This document shows positions 6,037 to 13,821 of a stretch of 13,897 nucleotides of DNA, piece after piece. The position numbers were made by a program, and so were the translations under genes. The notes under the pieces were generated by a model that had not been told where the DNA came from, did no database searches, and worked only from the letters and a program-made list of their open reading frames with translations. Source of the stretch: Bog-1181 sp964565765. Lineage in GTDB: Bacteria; Oederibacteriota; PGYV01; Palsa-1178. Positions within the stretch are counted from its first letter, which is position 1; every line of letters starts with the position of its first letter. The DNA lies in NCBI GenBank assembly GCA_964565765.1, contig CAZMGF010000057.1, positions 1-13,897 of the forward strand. The letters are read 5' to 3'.

Positions 6037-8466
6037 CTATTTTGAAGAAAAAACCAGGCTGTCATTATCCCTGTCCACTTCCACGGATTTATCAGCGGAA
6101 ATGGATCCTGTCAGGATCCTTTCGGCCAGCGGGTCCTCAAGCAGCCTCTGGATGGCCCTGCGCAGCGGCCTCGCCCCGTAGGTCGGGTCGTAACCCTGTT
6201 CTATGAGCAGATCCTTCGCCCCTTCGGTAAGTTTTATCCTGATGGTCTTCTCGTTAAGCCTTTTTGTTATTTCAGTTATCATGATGTCGACGATCTGGCG
6301 CAGGTCCTCTTTTGTAAGGGGATGGAACACTATCGTCTCGTCTATCCTGTTTAAAAATTCAGGATTCATTATTTTTTTTACCTCGTCCAAAACCCTCTGT
6401 TTCATCCTGTCGTATGATATATCCTCGCCACTGTTGTTAAAGCCGAGCGCCTTGGATCTTTCCGCGTACTTTGAGCCTATGTTGGATGTTATGATTATTA
6501 CAGTGTTTTTAAAATCCACTGTCCTGCCGACGGCATCCGTAAGCCTGCCGTTTTCTAGAACCTGGAGCAGAATATTAAATACTTCCGGGTGCGCCTTTTC
6601 TATTTCATCAAAGAGCACAACTGAATATGGCCTGCGCCTTACTTTTTCCGTAAGCTGGCCCCCGTCCTCGTGGCCCACATATCCCGGAGGGGCGCCGACA
6701 AGGCGCGAAACCGCGAATTTTTCCATGTACTCGGACATATCTATCCTGATGAGCGCGTCCCTGTCCTCAAAAAGCATTTTGGCCAGCGTCCTGGCTACTT
6801 CTGTTTTTCCGACTCCCGTCGGCCCCAGGAACAAAAACGAGCCTATGGGTTTATTGGGATCCGACATGCCGGAGCGCGAGCGGCGTATGGACCTTGAAAT
6901 GGCCTTGATGGCCTCATCCTGGCCGATTACGCGCGTGTGGAACTCGTCTTCCATTTTTAAAAGCTTTTCCGATTCTTTTTCCTCGAGCTTAAAAAGCGGT
7001 ATGCCGGTCTGTTTTGAAATTATATACGCTATATCCTCGGCCCTGACAACGGGCGTCTTTTTTACCTTTGAGGTCTCGTACTTGCGCCTCATCTCCTCGC
7101 GCCTCTTGCGCAGTTCGTTTATCTTGTCGCGCAGCCCCGCGGCTTTTTCAAACTCCTGGGATTTTACCGAGGATTCTTTCTCCTTGGTGACGTCCTCAAT
7201 TTCCTTGTCAATGTCCCTTATTTCGTCCGGAAGCGTTGTGGCATAAAGCCTGGCCCTTGCGCCCGCCTCGTCAATTACATCAATTGCCTTGTCCGGCAGA
7301 AACCTGTCGGCAATGTACCTGTCGGAGAGCCTTGCCGCGGCTTCGACCGCGTCGTCCCCGAATTTTACCTTGTGATGCGCCTCAAATTTATCCCTCAAAC
7401 CTTTTATTATTTCAATGGTCTCGTCAATTGAAGGTGATTTTACATGGACCGGCTGGAACCTGCGCTCCAGGGCCCCGTCTTTTTCTATATGCTTCCTGTA
7501 TTCGTTCAGGGTGGTGGCGCCTATGCACTGGAACTCGCCGCGTGAGAGCGCCGGCTTTAACATATTGGAAGCGTCAATGGCCCCTTCGGCCGCCCCGGCC
7601 CCCACAAGTGTGTGCAGTTCGTCAATAAAAAGTATCACGGTATTACCCGCATGCCTTACTTCATTTATTATTGTCTTGAGCCGCTCCTCAAATTCTCCCC
7701 TGTATTTTGTGCCCGCTACCACCGCGGCAAGGTCGAGAGTTACCACACGCCGATTCAGCAGAAGTTCGGGCACTTCGCCCTTAATTATCTTCTGGGCCAG
7801 CCCTTCAACTATGGCTGTTTTTCCGACTCCCGGCTCGCCTATAAGTACGGGATTATTTTTTGTCCTGCGGGAGAGTATCTGCACCACACGCTCTATCTCG
7901 TCATTGCGCCCTATTACAGGGTCCAGCCTGTTGTCGCGCGCCATTGATGTCAGGTCCCTTCCGAAATTATCAAGTGTGGGCGTGGAAGTTTTCGCGCCGT
8001 ATGAAGCGGAAAATTTTGCCGGAGCGGACGTGCCAAGTATGTTCACTGTCATTTCCCTGGCTTTCCTGTAGTTTATGCCCATTTCTATAAGGACACGGGC
8101 CGCTATACCCTCGCCTTCCTTCAGGAGCCCGAGCAAAAGGTGCTCGGTGCCTATATAATTATGGCCGAGCGTCTGCGATTCCTCCGCGGCAAGCTCGAAT
8201 ACTTTTTTTGTCTGCGGCATGAAGGGTATTTCGCCGGCAACCATTGTCCCGCCCTGGCTCTCCATAACCCTGTCCTCAATTTCGGTCTTGAGCTTGTCAA
8301 GTTCCACTGAAAGGGACTCAAGCACGGCGGCCGCAATGCCTCCGCCGTCCTTTATTATTCCAAGCAGGACATGTTCCGTCCCGAGATAATCATGGCCGAG
8401 CCTTACTGCTTCTTCTTTCGCGAACGCTATGACCTTGCGCGCCCTGTCGGTAAATTTGTCGTACAT
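6037..8466 (-). CDS. clpC: ATP-dependent Clp protease ATPase subunit ClpC
   Basis: This is an 809-residue class I Hsp100 unfoldase that feeds substrates to ClpP in the cytosol. In order there are two Clp-N repeats (about 1-75 and 76-145, each with a GTEH motif), the first AAA domain with Walker A GEPGVGKT (210-217) and Walker B VILFIDE (277-283), and a middle coiled segment (about 405-470) carrying a UVR-like motif (FEKAAGLRDKINELRKRR). The second AAA domain has Walker A GPTGVGKT (548-555), Walker B VVLFDE (616-621) and the C-terminal GYDPTYGARPLRR sensor-2 region. The short middle domain with UVR motif separates ClpC from ClpB and ClpA. ALGF (673-676) fits the ClpP-docking loop, so this should be a protease partner. 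The length is normal. The ATG is preceded by AAGGAG at good spacing, 13 bp after the aminotransferase. No mcsA, mcsB, ctsR or clpP is in the window. Confidence 0.96.
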   Translation of the reverse strand: MYDKFTDRARKVIAFAKEEAVRLGHDYLGTEHVLLGIIKDGGGIAAAVLESLSVELDKLKTEIEDRVMESQGGTMVAGEIPFMPQTKKVFELAAEESQTLGHNYIGTEHLLLGLLKEGEGIAARVLIEMGINYRKAREMTVNILGTSAPAKFSASYGAKTSTPTLDNFGRDLTSMARDNRLDPVIGRNDEIERVVQILSRRTKNNPVLIGEPGVGKTAIVEGLAQKIIKGEVPELLLNRRVVTLDLAAVVAGTKYRGEFEERLKTIINEVRHAGNTVILFIDELHTLVGAGAAEGAIDASNMLKPALSRGEFQCIGATTLNEYRKHIEKDGALERRFQPVHVKSPSIDETIEIIKGLRDKFEAHHKVKFGDDAVEAAARLSDRYIADRFLPDKAIDVIDEAGARARLYATTLPDEIRDIDKEIEDVTKEKESSVKSQEFEKAAGLRDKINELRKRREEMRRKYETSKVKKTPVVRAEDIAYIISKQTGIPLFKLEEKESEKLLKMEDEFHTRVIGQDEAIKAISRSIRRSRSGMSDPNKPIGSFLFLGPTGVGKTEVARTLAKMLFEDRDALIRIDMSEYMEKFAVSRLVGAPPGYVGHEDGGQLTEKVRRRPYSVVLFDEIEKAHPEVFNILLQVLENGRLTDAVGRTVDFKNTVIIITSNIGSKYAERSKALGFNNSGEDISYDRMKQRVLDEVKKIMNPEFLNRIDETIVFHPLTKEDLRQIVDIMITEITKRLNEKTIRIKLTEGAKDLLIEQGYDPTYGARPLRRAIQRLLEDPLAERILTGSISADKSVEVDRDNDSLVFSSK

Positions 8467-8479
8467 AAAGTCTCCTTGT

Positions 8480-9352
8480 TTATTTAACCTTCACGCCTAT
8501 TGTCTTTGTAATCCTGTGGTATTCGTCCTTTAATTTTTTCAACATTTCTCCCGGCATGCCGCCGCCGATAACCCTTGAGTCTATTTTTACAACCGGTATG
8601 AGCTCCGCGGCCGTGCCCGTAAGGAAGCACTCGTCGGCGGTGTAAAGGTCGTATCTTGTGAGCATTTTTTCCTCTACTTTTATGCCAAATTTTCCAGCAA
8701 GCTCCAGCACGGTGTTAAGAGTGATGCCGTCAAGCGCTCCTGCCGCGCGGTCAGGCGTTATAAGAACACCTTTTTTTACTATGCAGATATTGTCTCCCGT
8801 GGCCTCCGCCACGTATCCGGCCTGGTTTATCATAACAGCCTCAAGTGAACCGTGGTTGTTCGCCTCGATTTTCGCCAGGATGTTGTTAAGGTAGTTGAGG
8901 GATTTTATCCTTGGGTCCAGCGTCTCCGACATGTTCCTTCTGACCGCAACCGTTGTGATAGAAAGGCCGTTGATGTAATATTCTTCGGGGTAAAGAGATA
9001 CTTTGTCGGCTATTATAAAATAGGTCGGGCCGCCGGCGCAATTTTTAGGATCCAGCCCGAGGTCTCCGACACCCCGTGTAACTACCGTACGGATATATCC
9101 ATCGGTAAGATTATTGGCTTTTGCCGCTTTTACATGCTCGTCAATCATCTGCTTTTTTGAAACAGGAATTGTAAGCATTATTGCCTTTGCCGAATCATAG
9201 AGCCTGTCTATATGCTCCTCAAGCTTGAATATATTGCCGGAATAAATGCGTATGCCCTCAAAAACTCCGTCTCCATACAGAAGTCCGTGGTCAAAAACAG
9301 AGACGACCGCATCTTCCTTCGCCACCATTTTTCCGTTAAGATTAATCTGCAT
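8480..9352 (-). CDS. ilvE: Branched-chain amino acid aminotransferase (class IV PLP enzyme)
   Basis: The enzyme transfers the amino group between glutamate and the 2-oxo acids of Leu, Ile and Val, using PLP. With the start chosen here it has 290 residues, normal for the family. Visible features are YGDGVFEGIR near residues 26-35, RTVVTRG, the PLP-binding lysine in RIKSLNYLNN (K150), the glutamate in YVAEATGDN (E183), the phosphate-binding GALDGITLNT, and FLTGTAAELIPV near the C-terminus. The last two fit branched-chain transaminase better than D-amino-acid transaminase or 4-amino-4-deoxychorismate lyase. The reading frame extends upstream to a GTG at 9370. However, a perfect AGGAGG lies inside that extension, 6 nt before the ATG at 9352, so 9352 is the real start. 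The gene follows lolD by 14 bp. Its link to envelope genes is probably only by operon. Confidence 0.9.
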   Translation of the reverse strand: MQINLNGKMVAKEDAVVSVFDHGLLYGDGVFEGIRIYSGNIFKLEEHIDRLYDSAKAIMLTIPVSKKQMIDEHVKAAKANNLTDGYIRTVVTRGVGDLGLDPKNCAGGPTYFIIADKVSLYPEEYYINGLSITTVAVRRNMSETLDPRIKSLNYLNNILAKIEANNHGSLEAVMINQAGYVAEATGDNICIVKKGVLITPDRAAGALDGITLNTVLELAGKFGIKVEEKMLTRYDLYTADECFLTGTAAELIPVVKIDSRVIGGGMPGEMLKKLKDEYHRITKTIGVKVK

Positions 9353-9366
9353 CAACTTCCTCCTGT

Positions 9367-10053
9367 TCACCCGTGCTTCAAAGTTTTTAAGTAACCGTCA
9401 TCAATGATAAACACCCTGTTCCCGTATGAAGTCAGGGCCTCATTGTGGGTAACAATAACAAAAGTCTGCTTAAAACTTTTGTTGAAATCCAGTATTATTT
9501 TATGGATAATTTCGGAATTTGCCTTATCCAGGTTTCCGGTGGGTTCATCAGCGAAAATTATGTCCGGATCATTAATAAGGGCCCTGGCTATGGCAACTCT
9601 CTGCTGCTCACCTCCGGATAATTCAGAGGGCCTGTGTAACAATCTACCACCTAAACCCATGGTTATCAACAGCTTTTTTGCCTTTTCAGAAGCCGCCTTT
9701 TTGCGCATCCCCGACATCAATGCCGGCATTATTACGTTCTCCATGGCGGTGAATTCCGGCAGCAGGTGGTGGAACTGGAAAACAAACCCCATCCTTTTGT
9801 TCCTGAGCGCGGCCAGCCTGTCGTCATTCAAACCGTAAATGTCGTCGTTTGAAATAATTACACGGCCGCTTGTGGGCCTGGAAAGCCCGCCGAGTATTGA
9901 TAAAAGCGTTGACTTGCCGGAGCCGGAGGGCCCTATAAGCATTACCAGCTCGCCCCTGTTTATCTCAAGGTTGATATCCTTTAGCACATTGAGCTGGTTT
10001 TTCCCGGTGACAAAACTTTTTCTGATGTCCCTGGCAGTTAAAATGCTACTCAT
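9367..10053 (-). CDS. lolD: Lipoprotein-releasing system ATP-binding protein LolD
   Basis: This 228-residue ABC ATPase powers release of lipoproteins from the inner membrane, working with the permease encoded just upstream. Walker A GPSGSGKST (41-49), Q-loop Gln93, signature LSGGEQQR (145-152), Walker B IIFADEPTGNLD (165-176) and H-loop His203 are all intact. The GNLD sequence after Walker B and the size place it in the LolD/MacB/FtsE group; the adjacent LolC/E-type permease decides for LolD. Its ATG overlaps the last 8 bp of the permease gene (ATGAGTAG), implying translational coupling and matched subunit supply. It ends in TGA 14 bp before the aminotransferase start. Confidence 0.93.
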   Translation of the reverse strand: MSSILTARDIRKSFVTGKNQLNVLKDINLEINRGELVMLIGPSGSGKSTLLSILGGLSRPTSGRVIISNDDIYGLNDDRLAALRNKRMGFVFQFHHLLPEFTAMENVIMPALMSGMRKKAASEKAKKLLITMGLGGRLLHRPSELSGGEQQRVAIARALINDPDIIFADEPTGNLDKANSEIIHKIILDFNKSFKQTFVIVTHNEALTSYGNRVFIIDDGYLKTLKHG

Positions 10054-11284
10054 ACCTTATGGCCTCCACCGGGTCCAGCTTTGTCGCCTGGTATGCCGGG
10101 TAAAGCGTCGCAAGAAATGATATGAGGATTGAAACAATCGGGATTATAAGCACCTCGTTAAAATGAAGCGATACTGCCAGCTTGTCTATATAATAAACAC
10201 TCCCTCCGCCGGGCATGGGAAGCGGATGCTGCTTTAATAATATGCAGGTTCCGACTCCGATAACAAATCCTATTATTGACCCGATTATTCCCGTCATAAG
10301 CCCCTGTATGATAAAAATATTCATTATACCGAAAGAATTTGCCCCCATTGATTTAAGGATGCCTATATCCTTTGTCTTTCGCATCACCATCATGATAAGC
10401 GTGCTTGCGATATTAAAAGCCGCCACCAGCACTATCAAAACCAGTATTACGAACATGACGAGTTTTTCTATTGCCAGGGCCTTGAAAAGGTTCTGGTTCA
10501 TCGACATCCAGTCCCTGGCGTAAAGATTTTTGAAGGTCCTTCTGATATCCGCGGCCACTATAGCCGCGTTGTCAATATTATCAGTCTTAACTGCAATGCC
10601 GGTTACCGCGCCGCTGTCTTTGTCAAAAAGTTTCTGCGCCGTGTCAATGGAAACATAGGCGAACGTTGTGTCGGAGTCGTACATGCCGGACTCAAAAACC
10701 CCGACTATCTTCATCCTGCTCATTTTGGGCATGAGCCCGGTCGGCGTTTTATAAAATACCGGCGAGATAAGTATCACGTCGTCGCCGAGATCGGCGCCGA
10801 GTATGTCCATTAGTTCCTTGCCCAGGAGTATGCCGTGCTTGTTGTCCGGCAGGGGTTTTGTGATAAAATCAATGTCCCCGCGTTTGATATTGTCGCCGAG
10901 CTTGTTTACCTTTGAGATGGATTTCGGGTCAACCCCCCATAGGACGAGCCCCTGCACCTTGTCGGAAAATTTTAGCATTGCCTGCCCCATAAAATAGGGG
11001 GCCGCCGCCACAACATGGTCCATTTTGGTTATTTTCGCCGTAACCTCGTCGTAGTCGCGCAGGTCTTCCTTGAAACCCGGCATGGCTATGACATGGGCAT
11101 TGGAGCCGATTATTTTATCGCGGATATCCTCATGAAAACCGTTCATGACCGAGATGACAATGATAAGGACAGCCACGCCCAGGGCGATGCCGGCCACGGA
11201 GATGAATGAAATTATATTTATGAAACCCTGTTTCTTGGATATCAAATACCGCAGGCCGATAAAAAAAGTATAGCCATTAGCCAT
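10046..11284 (-). CDS. lolC: Lipoprotein-releasing system permease, LolC/LolE (LolF-like) family
   Basis: This is a 412-residue inner-membrane subunit of the lipoprotein exporter. It has the family's four-helix layout: TM1 about 21-48, a large periplasmic domain about 50-265 (MacB-type), then TM2 about 272-300, TM3 about 317-350 and TM4 about 376-398. It ends in the conserved KLDPVEAIRYE. MRKTKDIGILKSMGA (301-315) is the FtsX-family coupling segment that contacts the ATPase. Only one permease gene accompanies lolD, so the complex is probably a homodimer (or the second subunit is elsewhere), and LolC cannot be told from LolE. The start has an AAAGGAG ribosome binding site 6 nt upstream and lies 27 bp after lysS. 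The gene overlaps lolD by 8 bp. Confidence 0.9.
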   Translation of the reverse strand: MANGYTFFIGLRYLISKKQGFINIISFISVAGIALGVAVLIIVISVMNGFHEDIRDKIIGSNAHVIAMPGFKEDLRDYDEVTAKITKMDHVVAAAPYFMGQAMLKFSDKVQGLVLWGVDPKSISKVNKLGDNIKRGDIDFITKPLPDNKHGILLGKELMDILGADLGDDVILISPVFYKTPTGLMPKMSRMKIVGVFESGMYDSDTTFAYVSIDTAQKLFDKDSGAVTGIAVKTDNIDNAAIVAADIRRTFKNLYARDWMSMNQNLFKALAIEKLVMFVILVLIVLVAAFNIASTLIMMVMRKTKDIGILKSMGANSFGIMNIFIIQGLMTGIIGSIIGFVIGVGTCILLKQHPLPMPGGGSVYYIDKLAVSLHFNEVLIIPIVSILISFLATLYPAYQATKLDPVEAIRYE

Positions 11285-11311
11285 TTAAAACTCCTTTGAC
11301 GCCGGCCTCCC

Positions 11312-12829
11312 CTACCTGCCTTCGTGCCTCATGAGAGGGAAAAGTATGACGTCCCTTATAGATGCCGCGTTCGTAAAAAACATCACTATCCTGTCAATTC
11401 CTATTCCAAGCCCGCCGGCTGGAGGCATGCCGTATTTCAGGGCCTCTACGTAATCCTCGTCTATCTGTTTTGCGACCTCTCCGGCAGTGTCCATCTCGAT
11501 CTGCGCCTTGAAGCGCGCTTCCTGGTCCTCGGCGTCGTTCAACTCGGAAAAGCCGTTGCCTATTTCCCTGCCGAATATGTAAGGTTCGAACCTTTCAACT
11601 ATCTCAGGATTGTCCCTGCTTACCTTTGAAAGCGGCGAAACCTCCACGGGGAAATCTGTTATAAAAACCGGCTGTATGAGTTTTGCCTCGACGAATTCCT
11701 CGAACAAAACCGTAATCATCTCTCCCCTGGTAATGCCGGCGCGCGGCTCAATTCCCTTTGCTTTCAATTTACCGGCGAGTTCCCCGTCCTTCATGTTTGC
11801 CGTGTCAATTCCGGCGTACTCCTTTATCGAATCTTTCATTGATATTTTTTTCCACGGCGGCGCCAGGTTTATCTTTTCCCCCTGGTATTCTATCTCCCTT
11901 GCCCCAAGTATGGTATCGGCAAGATGCACAACTATGTCTTCGCAGAGCTGCATTACTCCCCTGTAATCGGTGTAAGCCTCGTAAAGCTCAAGCATGGTAA
12001 ATTCCGGATTGTGCTTTATCGAGAGCCCCTCGTTCCTGAAATTCCTGTTTATTTCATATACCTTTTCAAAACCGCCCACTATGAGCCTTTTTAAATAAAG
12101 CTCCGGGGCTATCCTCATGAAAAGTTCCATATCAAGCGCGTTGTGGTGGGTCATAAAGGGTTTTGCCTTTGCCCCGCCGGGTATGGGATGCATCATGGGG
12201 GTTTCCACTTCAAGGAAGCCTTTCTTATCCAGGAAATTTCTTATCTCTTTTATTATCCTGGTCCTTGTTTCAAATGTTTTCCTTACATCGTCATTGGCAA
12301 TCAGGTCAAGATACCTTTTCCTGTAACGTATTTCCTTGTCCTTTAAGCCGTGATATTTTTCCGGCATGGGAAGCAGGGATTTTGTAAGAAGCTCAAGCGA
12401 GGTCACCTTGACGGTGAGCTCTCCCGTCTTTGTCTTAAAAAGCGGCCCGGAAAATCCCACGATGTCGCCTATGTCATATTTTTTAAAGAGCAGGTATTTT
12501 TCCTCGCCAAGAATATCTTTTTTAATATAAAGCTGTATGGCGCCGGAAAAATCCTTCACATTGGCAAAAGTTGTCTTACCGTGCTCCCTTATGCTCACGA
12601 GCCTGCCGGCCATGTTTTCAGTCTCCGGTGTTTCAACTCCCTCGCCTATGCCGGCGTACTTCAGTTTCACAGCGCCTATCATGCCGCTGCGCTTAAATTC
12701 ATATTTGTACGGCTCCACTCCCGCCGCCCTCAATGCCGCAAGGTTTTCTTTCTTGGAACTTATTACCTCTGATTCTTTTGCCGCGCTCTCCGCCGGCGTC
12801 GGCGCCGTGTTTTCTTTTTCATCGCTCAT
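11312..12829 (-). CDS. lysS: Lysyl-tRNA synthetase, class II
   Basis: It charges tRNA-Lys with lysine in the cytosol. The 505-residue product has an OB-fold anticodon-binding domain (about 72-150) and a class II catalytic core. Motif 1 lies around FLEVETPMM (205-213). The family-specific KPFMTHHNALDMELFMRIAPELYL region is at 223-246, motif 2 is at NFRNEGLSIKHNPEFTMLE (263-281), and motif 3 is GLGIGIDRIVMF (473-484, Arg480). All are intact. The first 25 residues are a polar Ala/Glu/Ser-rich extension (MSDEKENTAPTPAES) before the usual N-terminal helix. No better start exists downstream, and the ATG overlaps the stop of the PHP gene (ATGA), which supports it. The Shine-Dalgarno signal is weak, as expected for coupled translation. 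lysS followed by lolC and lolD is a gene order known from other diderm lineages. Confidence 0.96.
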   Translation of the reverse strand: MSDEKENTAPTPAESAAKESEVISSKKENLAALRAAGVEPYKYEFKRSGMIGAVKLKYAGIGEGVETPETENMAGRLVSIREHGKTTFANVKDFSGAIQLYIKKDILGEEKYLLFKKYDIGDIVGFSGPLFKTKTGELTVKVTSLELLTKSLLPMPEKYHGLKDKEIRYRKRYLDLIANDDVRKTFETRTRIIKEIRNFLDKKGFLEVETPMMHPIPGGAKAKPFMTHHNALDMELFMRIAPELYLKRLIVGGFEKVYEINRNFRNEGLSIKHNPEFTMLELYEAYTDYRGVMQLCEDIVVHLADTILGAREIEYQGEKINLAPPWKKISMKDSIKEYAGIDTANMKDGELAGKLKAKGIEPRAGITRGEMITVLFEEFVEAKLIQPVFITDFPVEVSPLSKVSRDNPEIVERFEPYIFGREIGNGFSELNDAEDQEARFKAQIEMDTAGEVAKQIDEDYVEALKYGMPPAGGLGIGIDRIVMFFTNAASIRDVILFPLMRHEGR

Positions 12830-13677
12830 ATTTTTGCCCCGCTTCTGTTCTTCCTTGCTTCCCTTATTTTTTCAAAGTAAGAGTATGGAAGTTTTATTTT
12901 TCCTATCCTGGTGTAATCCTTTGCAGTGCCGTGGCAGTCCGAGCCCCCGGAAACAAGCAGCCCGTACCTCCCGGCTATGTCAAGGTACCTTATCATATCC
13001 TCGTAACTGTGGTCAGGGTGAAATGCCTCAATGCCGTCGAGCCCCTCCATGCGCCAGCCTTCGATAAGGTCGTCGCGGTCCAGCAGCGATGGATGTGCCA
13101 GAACCGATATGCCGTCCACTTCGCGTATTATATCCACGGCTTCCTTTACGGTAAGCTTTGCTTTTTCCACATAAGCCGGCCGGCCTTCGGAGAGGTATTT
13201 ATTAAAGGCGTCCTTTATGGAAAGCGCGAGATTTTTCTTTACCAGCAGCTTGGCTATATGCAGCCTTCCCGCGTTGTTCATGTTCTCGGTTATTTCATAG
13301 AGCTCCTCATATTTTATTTTTAAGCCCTGCTCTTTGAGTTTTTTTATTATTTTTTCGGCGCGCTCGGCCCTGCGTTTCTGGAAATAGGCAAGCATCTCCT
13401 GAAAATGTTTGTTCTCCGGGTCGACATAAAGCCCGACTATGTGGACCTCCCTTGCGTCCTGCATGGCCGAGAGCTCCACTCCGGCCACATACTCAACCCC
13501 GTATTTTTTCTCCATTTCACGGCCTTCGGTGACAGCGGCGACGGTGTCGTGGTCGGTTATCGCGATGGCCTGGAGCCCCTCGCGTTTGGCGTGGACAAAA
13601 ATCTCCTCAACTGTGTCTGATCCGTCTGATTTCACTGTATGAATATGAAGGTCCGCCCACTTTTCTACGGTATTCAA
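12826..13677 (-). CDS. PHP-domain metal-dependent phosphoesterase (RNase AM/YciV-like)
   Basis: This is a PHP-fold hydrolase, 283 residues from the start chosen here. The metal ligands are all visible: DLHIHT (His11, His13), the Asp of KSDGSD (18), TDHD (42-44), GVE (Glu68), EVHIVG (His79), LAHPS (His195) and GGSDCHG (Asp247, His249). Residues about 97-180 form the helical insertion typical of the YciV/TrpH group. Characterised members are 5'-3' exonucleases or nucleotide phosphatases on short RNAs and 3',5'-bisphosphates; the exact substrate is inferred. The frame also offers an ATG at 13716, but that ATG lies in a GC hairpin loop and adds 13 residues not expected before DLHIHT. The TTG at 13677 has GGAGAG just upstream (GGAG at 6 nt). 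The gene overlaps lysS by 4 bp and heads the operon. Confidence 0.88.
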   Translation of the reverse strand: MNTVEKWADLHIHTVKSDGSDTVEEIFVHAKREGLQAIAITDHDTVAAVTEGREMEKKYGVEYVAGVELSAMQDAREVHIVGLYVDPENKHFQEMLAYFQKRRAERAEKIIKKLKEQGLKIKYEELYEITENMNNAGRLHIAKLLVKKNLALSIKDAFNKYLSEGRPAYVEKAKLTVKEAVDIIREVDGISVLAHPSLLDRDDLIEGWRMEGLDGIEAFHPDHSYEDMIRYLDIAGRYGLLVSGGSDCHGTAKDYTRIGKIKLPYSYFEKIREARKNRSGAKI

Positions 13678-13692
13678 ATTGCTCTCCGATCG

Positions 13693-13705
13693 CTTATATA
13701 ATATA
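13693..13705 (-). promoter_or_regulatory. Possible -10 region for the operon
   Basis: The minus strand carries TATATT (705-700) running into TATAAG (698-693), each 5 of 6 to the -10 consensus. No good -35 is present: TTGGGC lies 17 bp upstream of TATATT and matches only 3 of 6. If used, transcription would begin around 13690, downstream of the ATG at 13716, which agrees with the TTG start at 13677. The evidence is modest, and read-through from the gene at the right edge is an alternative. Confidence 0.3.
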
Positions 13706-13707
13706 CG

Positions 13708-13726
13708 GGGCGGCATTCAGCCGCCC
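13708..13726. promoter_or_regulatory. Perfect GC-rich hairpin over the 5' end of the PHP gene
   Basis: GGGCGGC (13708-13714) and GCCGCCC (13720-13726) pair perfectly around the 5-nt loop ATTCA. No U-run follows on either strand, so it is not a standard terminator. It sits immediately upstream of the AT-rich -10-like region, and it buries the ATG at 13716. It could be an operator, an mRNA structure on a read-through transcript, or a weak 3' end of the upstream gene. Confidence 0.4.
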
Positions 13727-13752
13727 AAAGCATTTACCATTCGCAGTCAATG

Positions 13753-13789
13753 CCCCGCCTGACAAGAATGGCAGGCGGGGATTTTTTTT
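13753..13789 (+). terminator. Rho-independent terminator, + strand orientation
   Basis: A perfect 9-bp stem, CCCCGCCTG (13753-13761) with CAGGCGGGG (13772-13780), closes a 10-nt loop and is followed by A and eight Ts (82-89 of the same hundred). This is a textbook intrinsic terminator for + strand transcripts. No + strand gene precedes it; everything to the left is on the minus strand. On the minus strand the same hairpin lacks a downstream U-run, though it may still slow polymerase leaving the gene at the right edge. Confidence 0.7.
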
Positions 13790-13821
13790 GCCAATCGTTA
13801 TATAATACATTTATGTGTAAA

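Noticed and set aside
6203..7246. A 347-codon open frame on the + strand opposite clpC
   Set aside because: It is fully antisense to a well-conserved gene, its Ser-rich product has no recognisable motif, and such frames arise from codon bias on the opposite strand.
7415..8071. A 218-codon + strand open frame opposite clpC
   Set aside because: Same reason: full antisense overlap with conserved ClpC sequence and a low-information Ser/Pro-rich product.
9353..9370. Six-codon upstream extension of the aminotransferase to a GTG
   Set aside because: The extension contains the AGGAGG ribosome binding site of the ATG at 9352 and overlaps the lolD stop codon.
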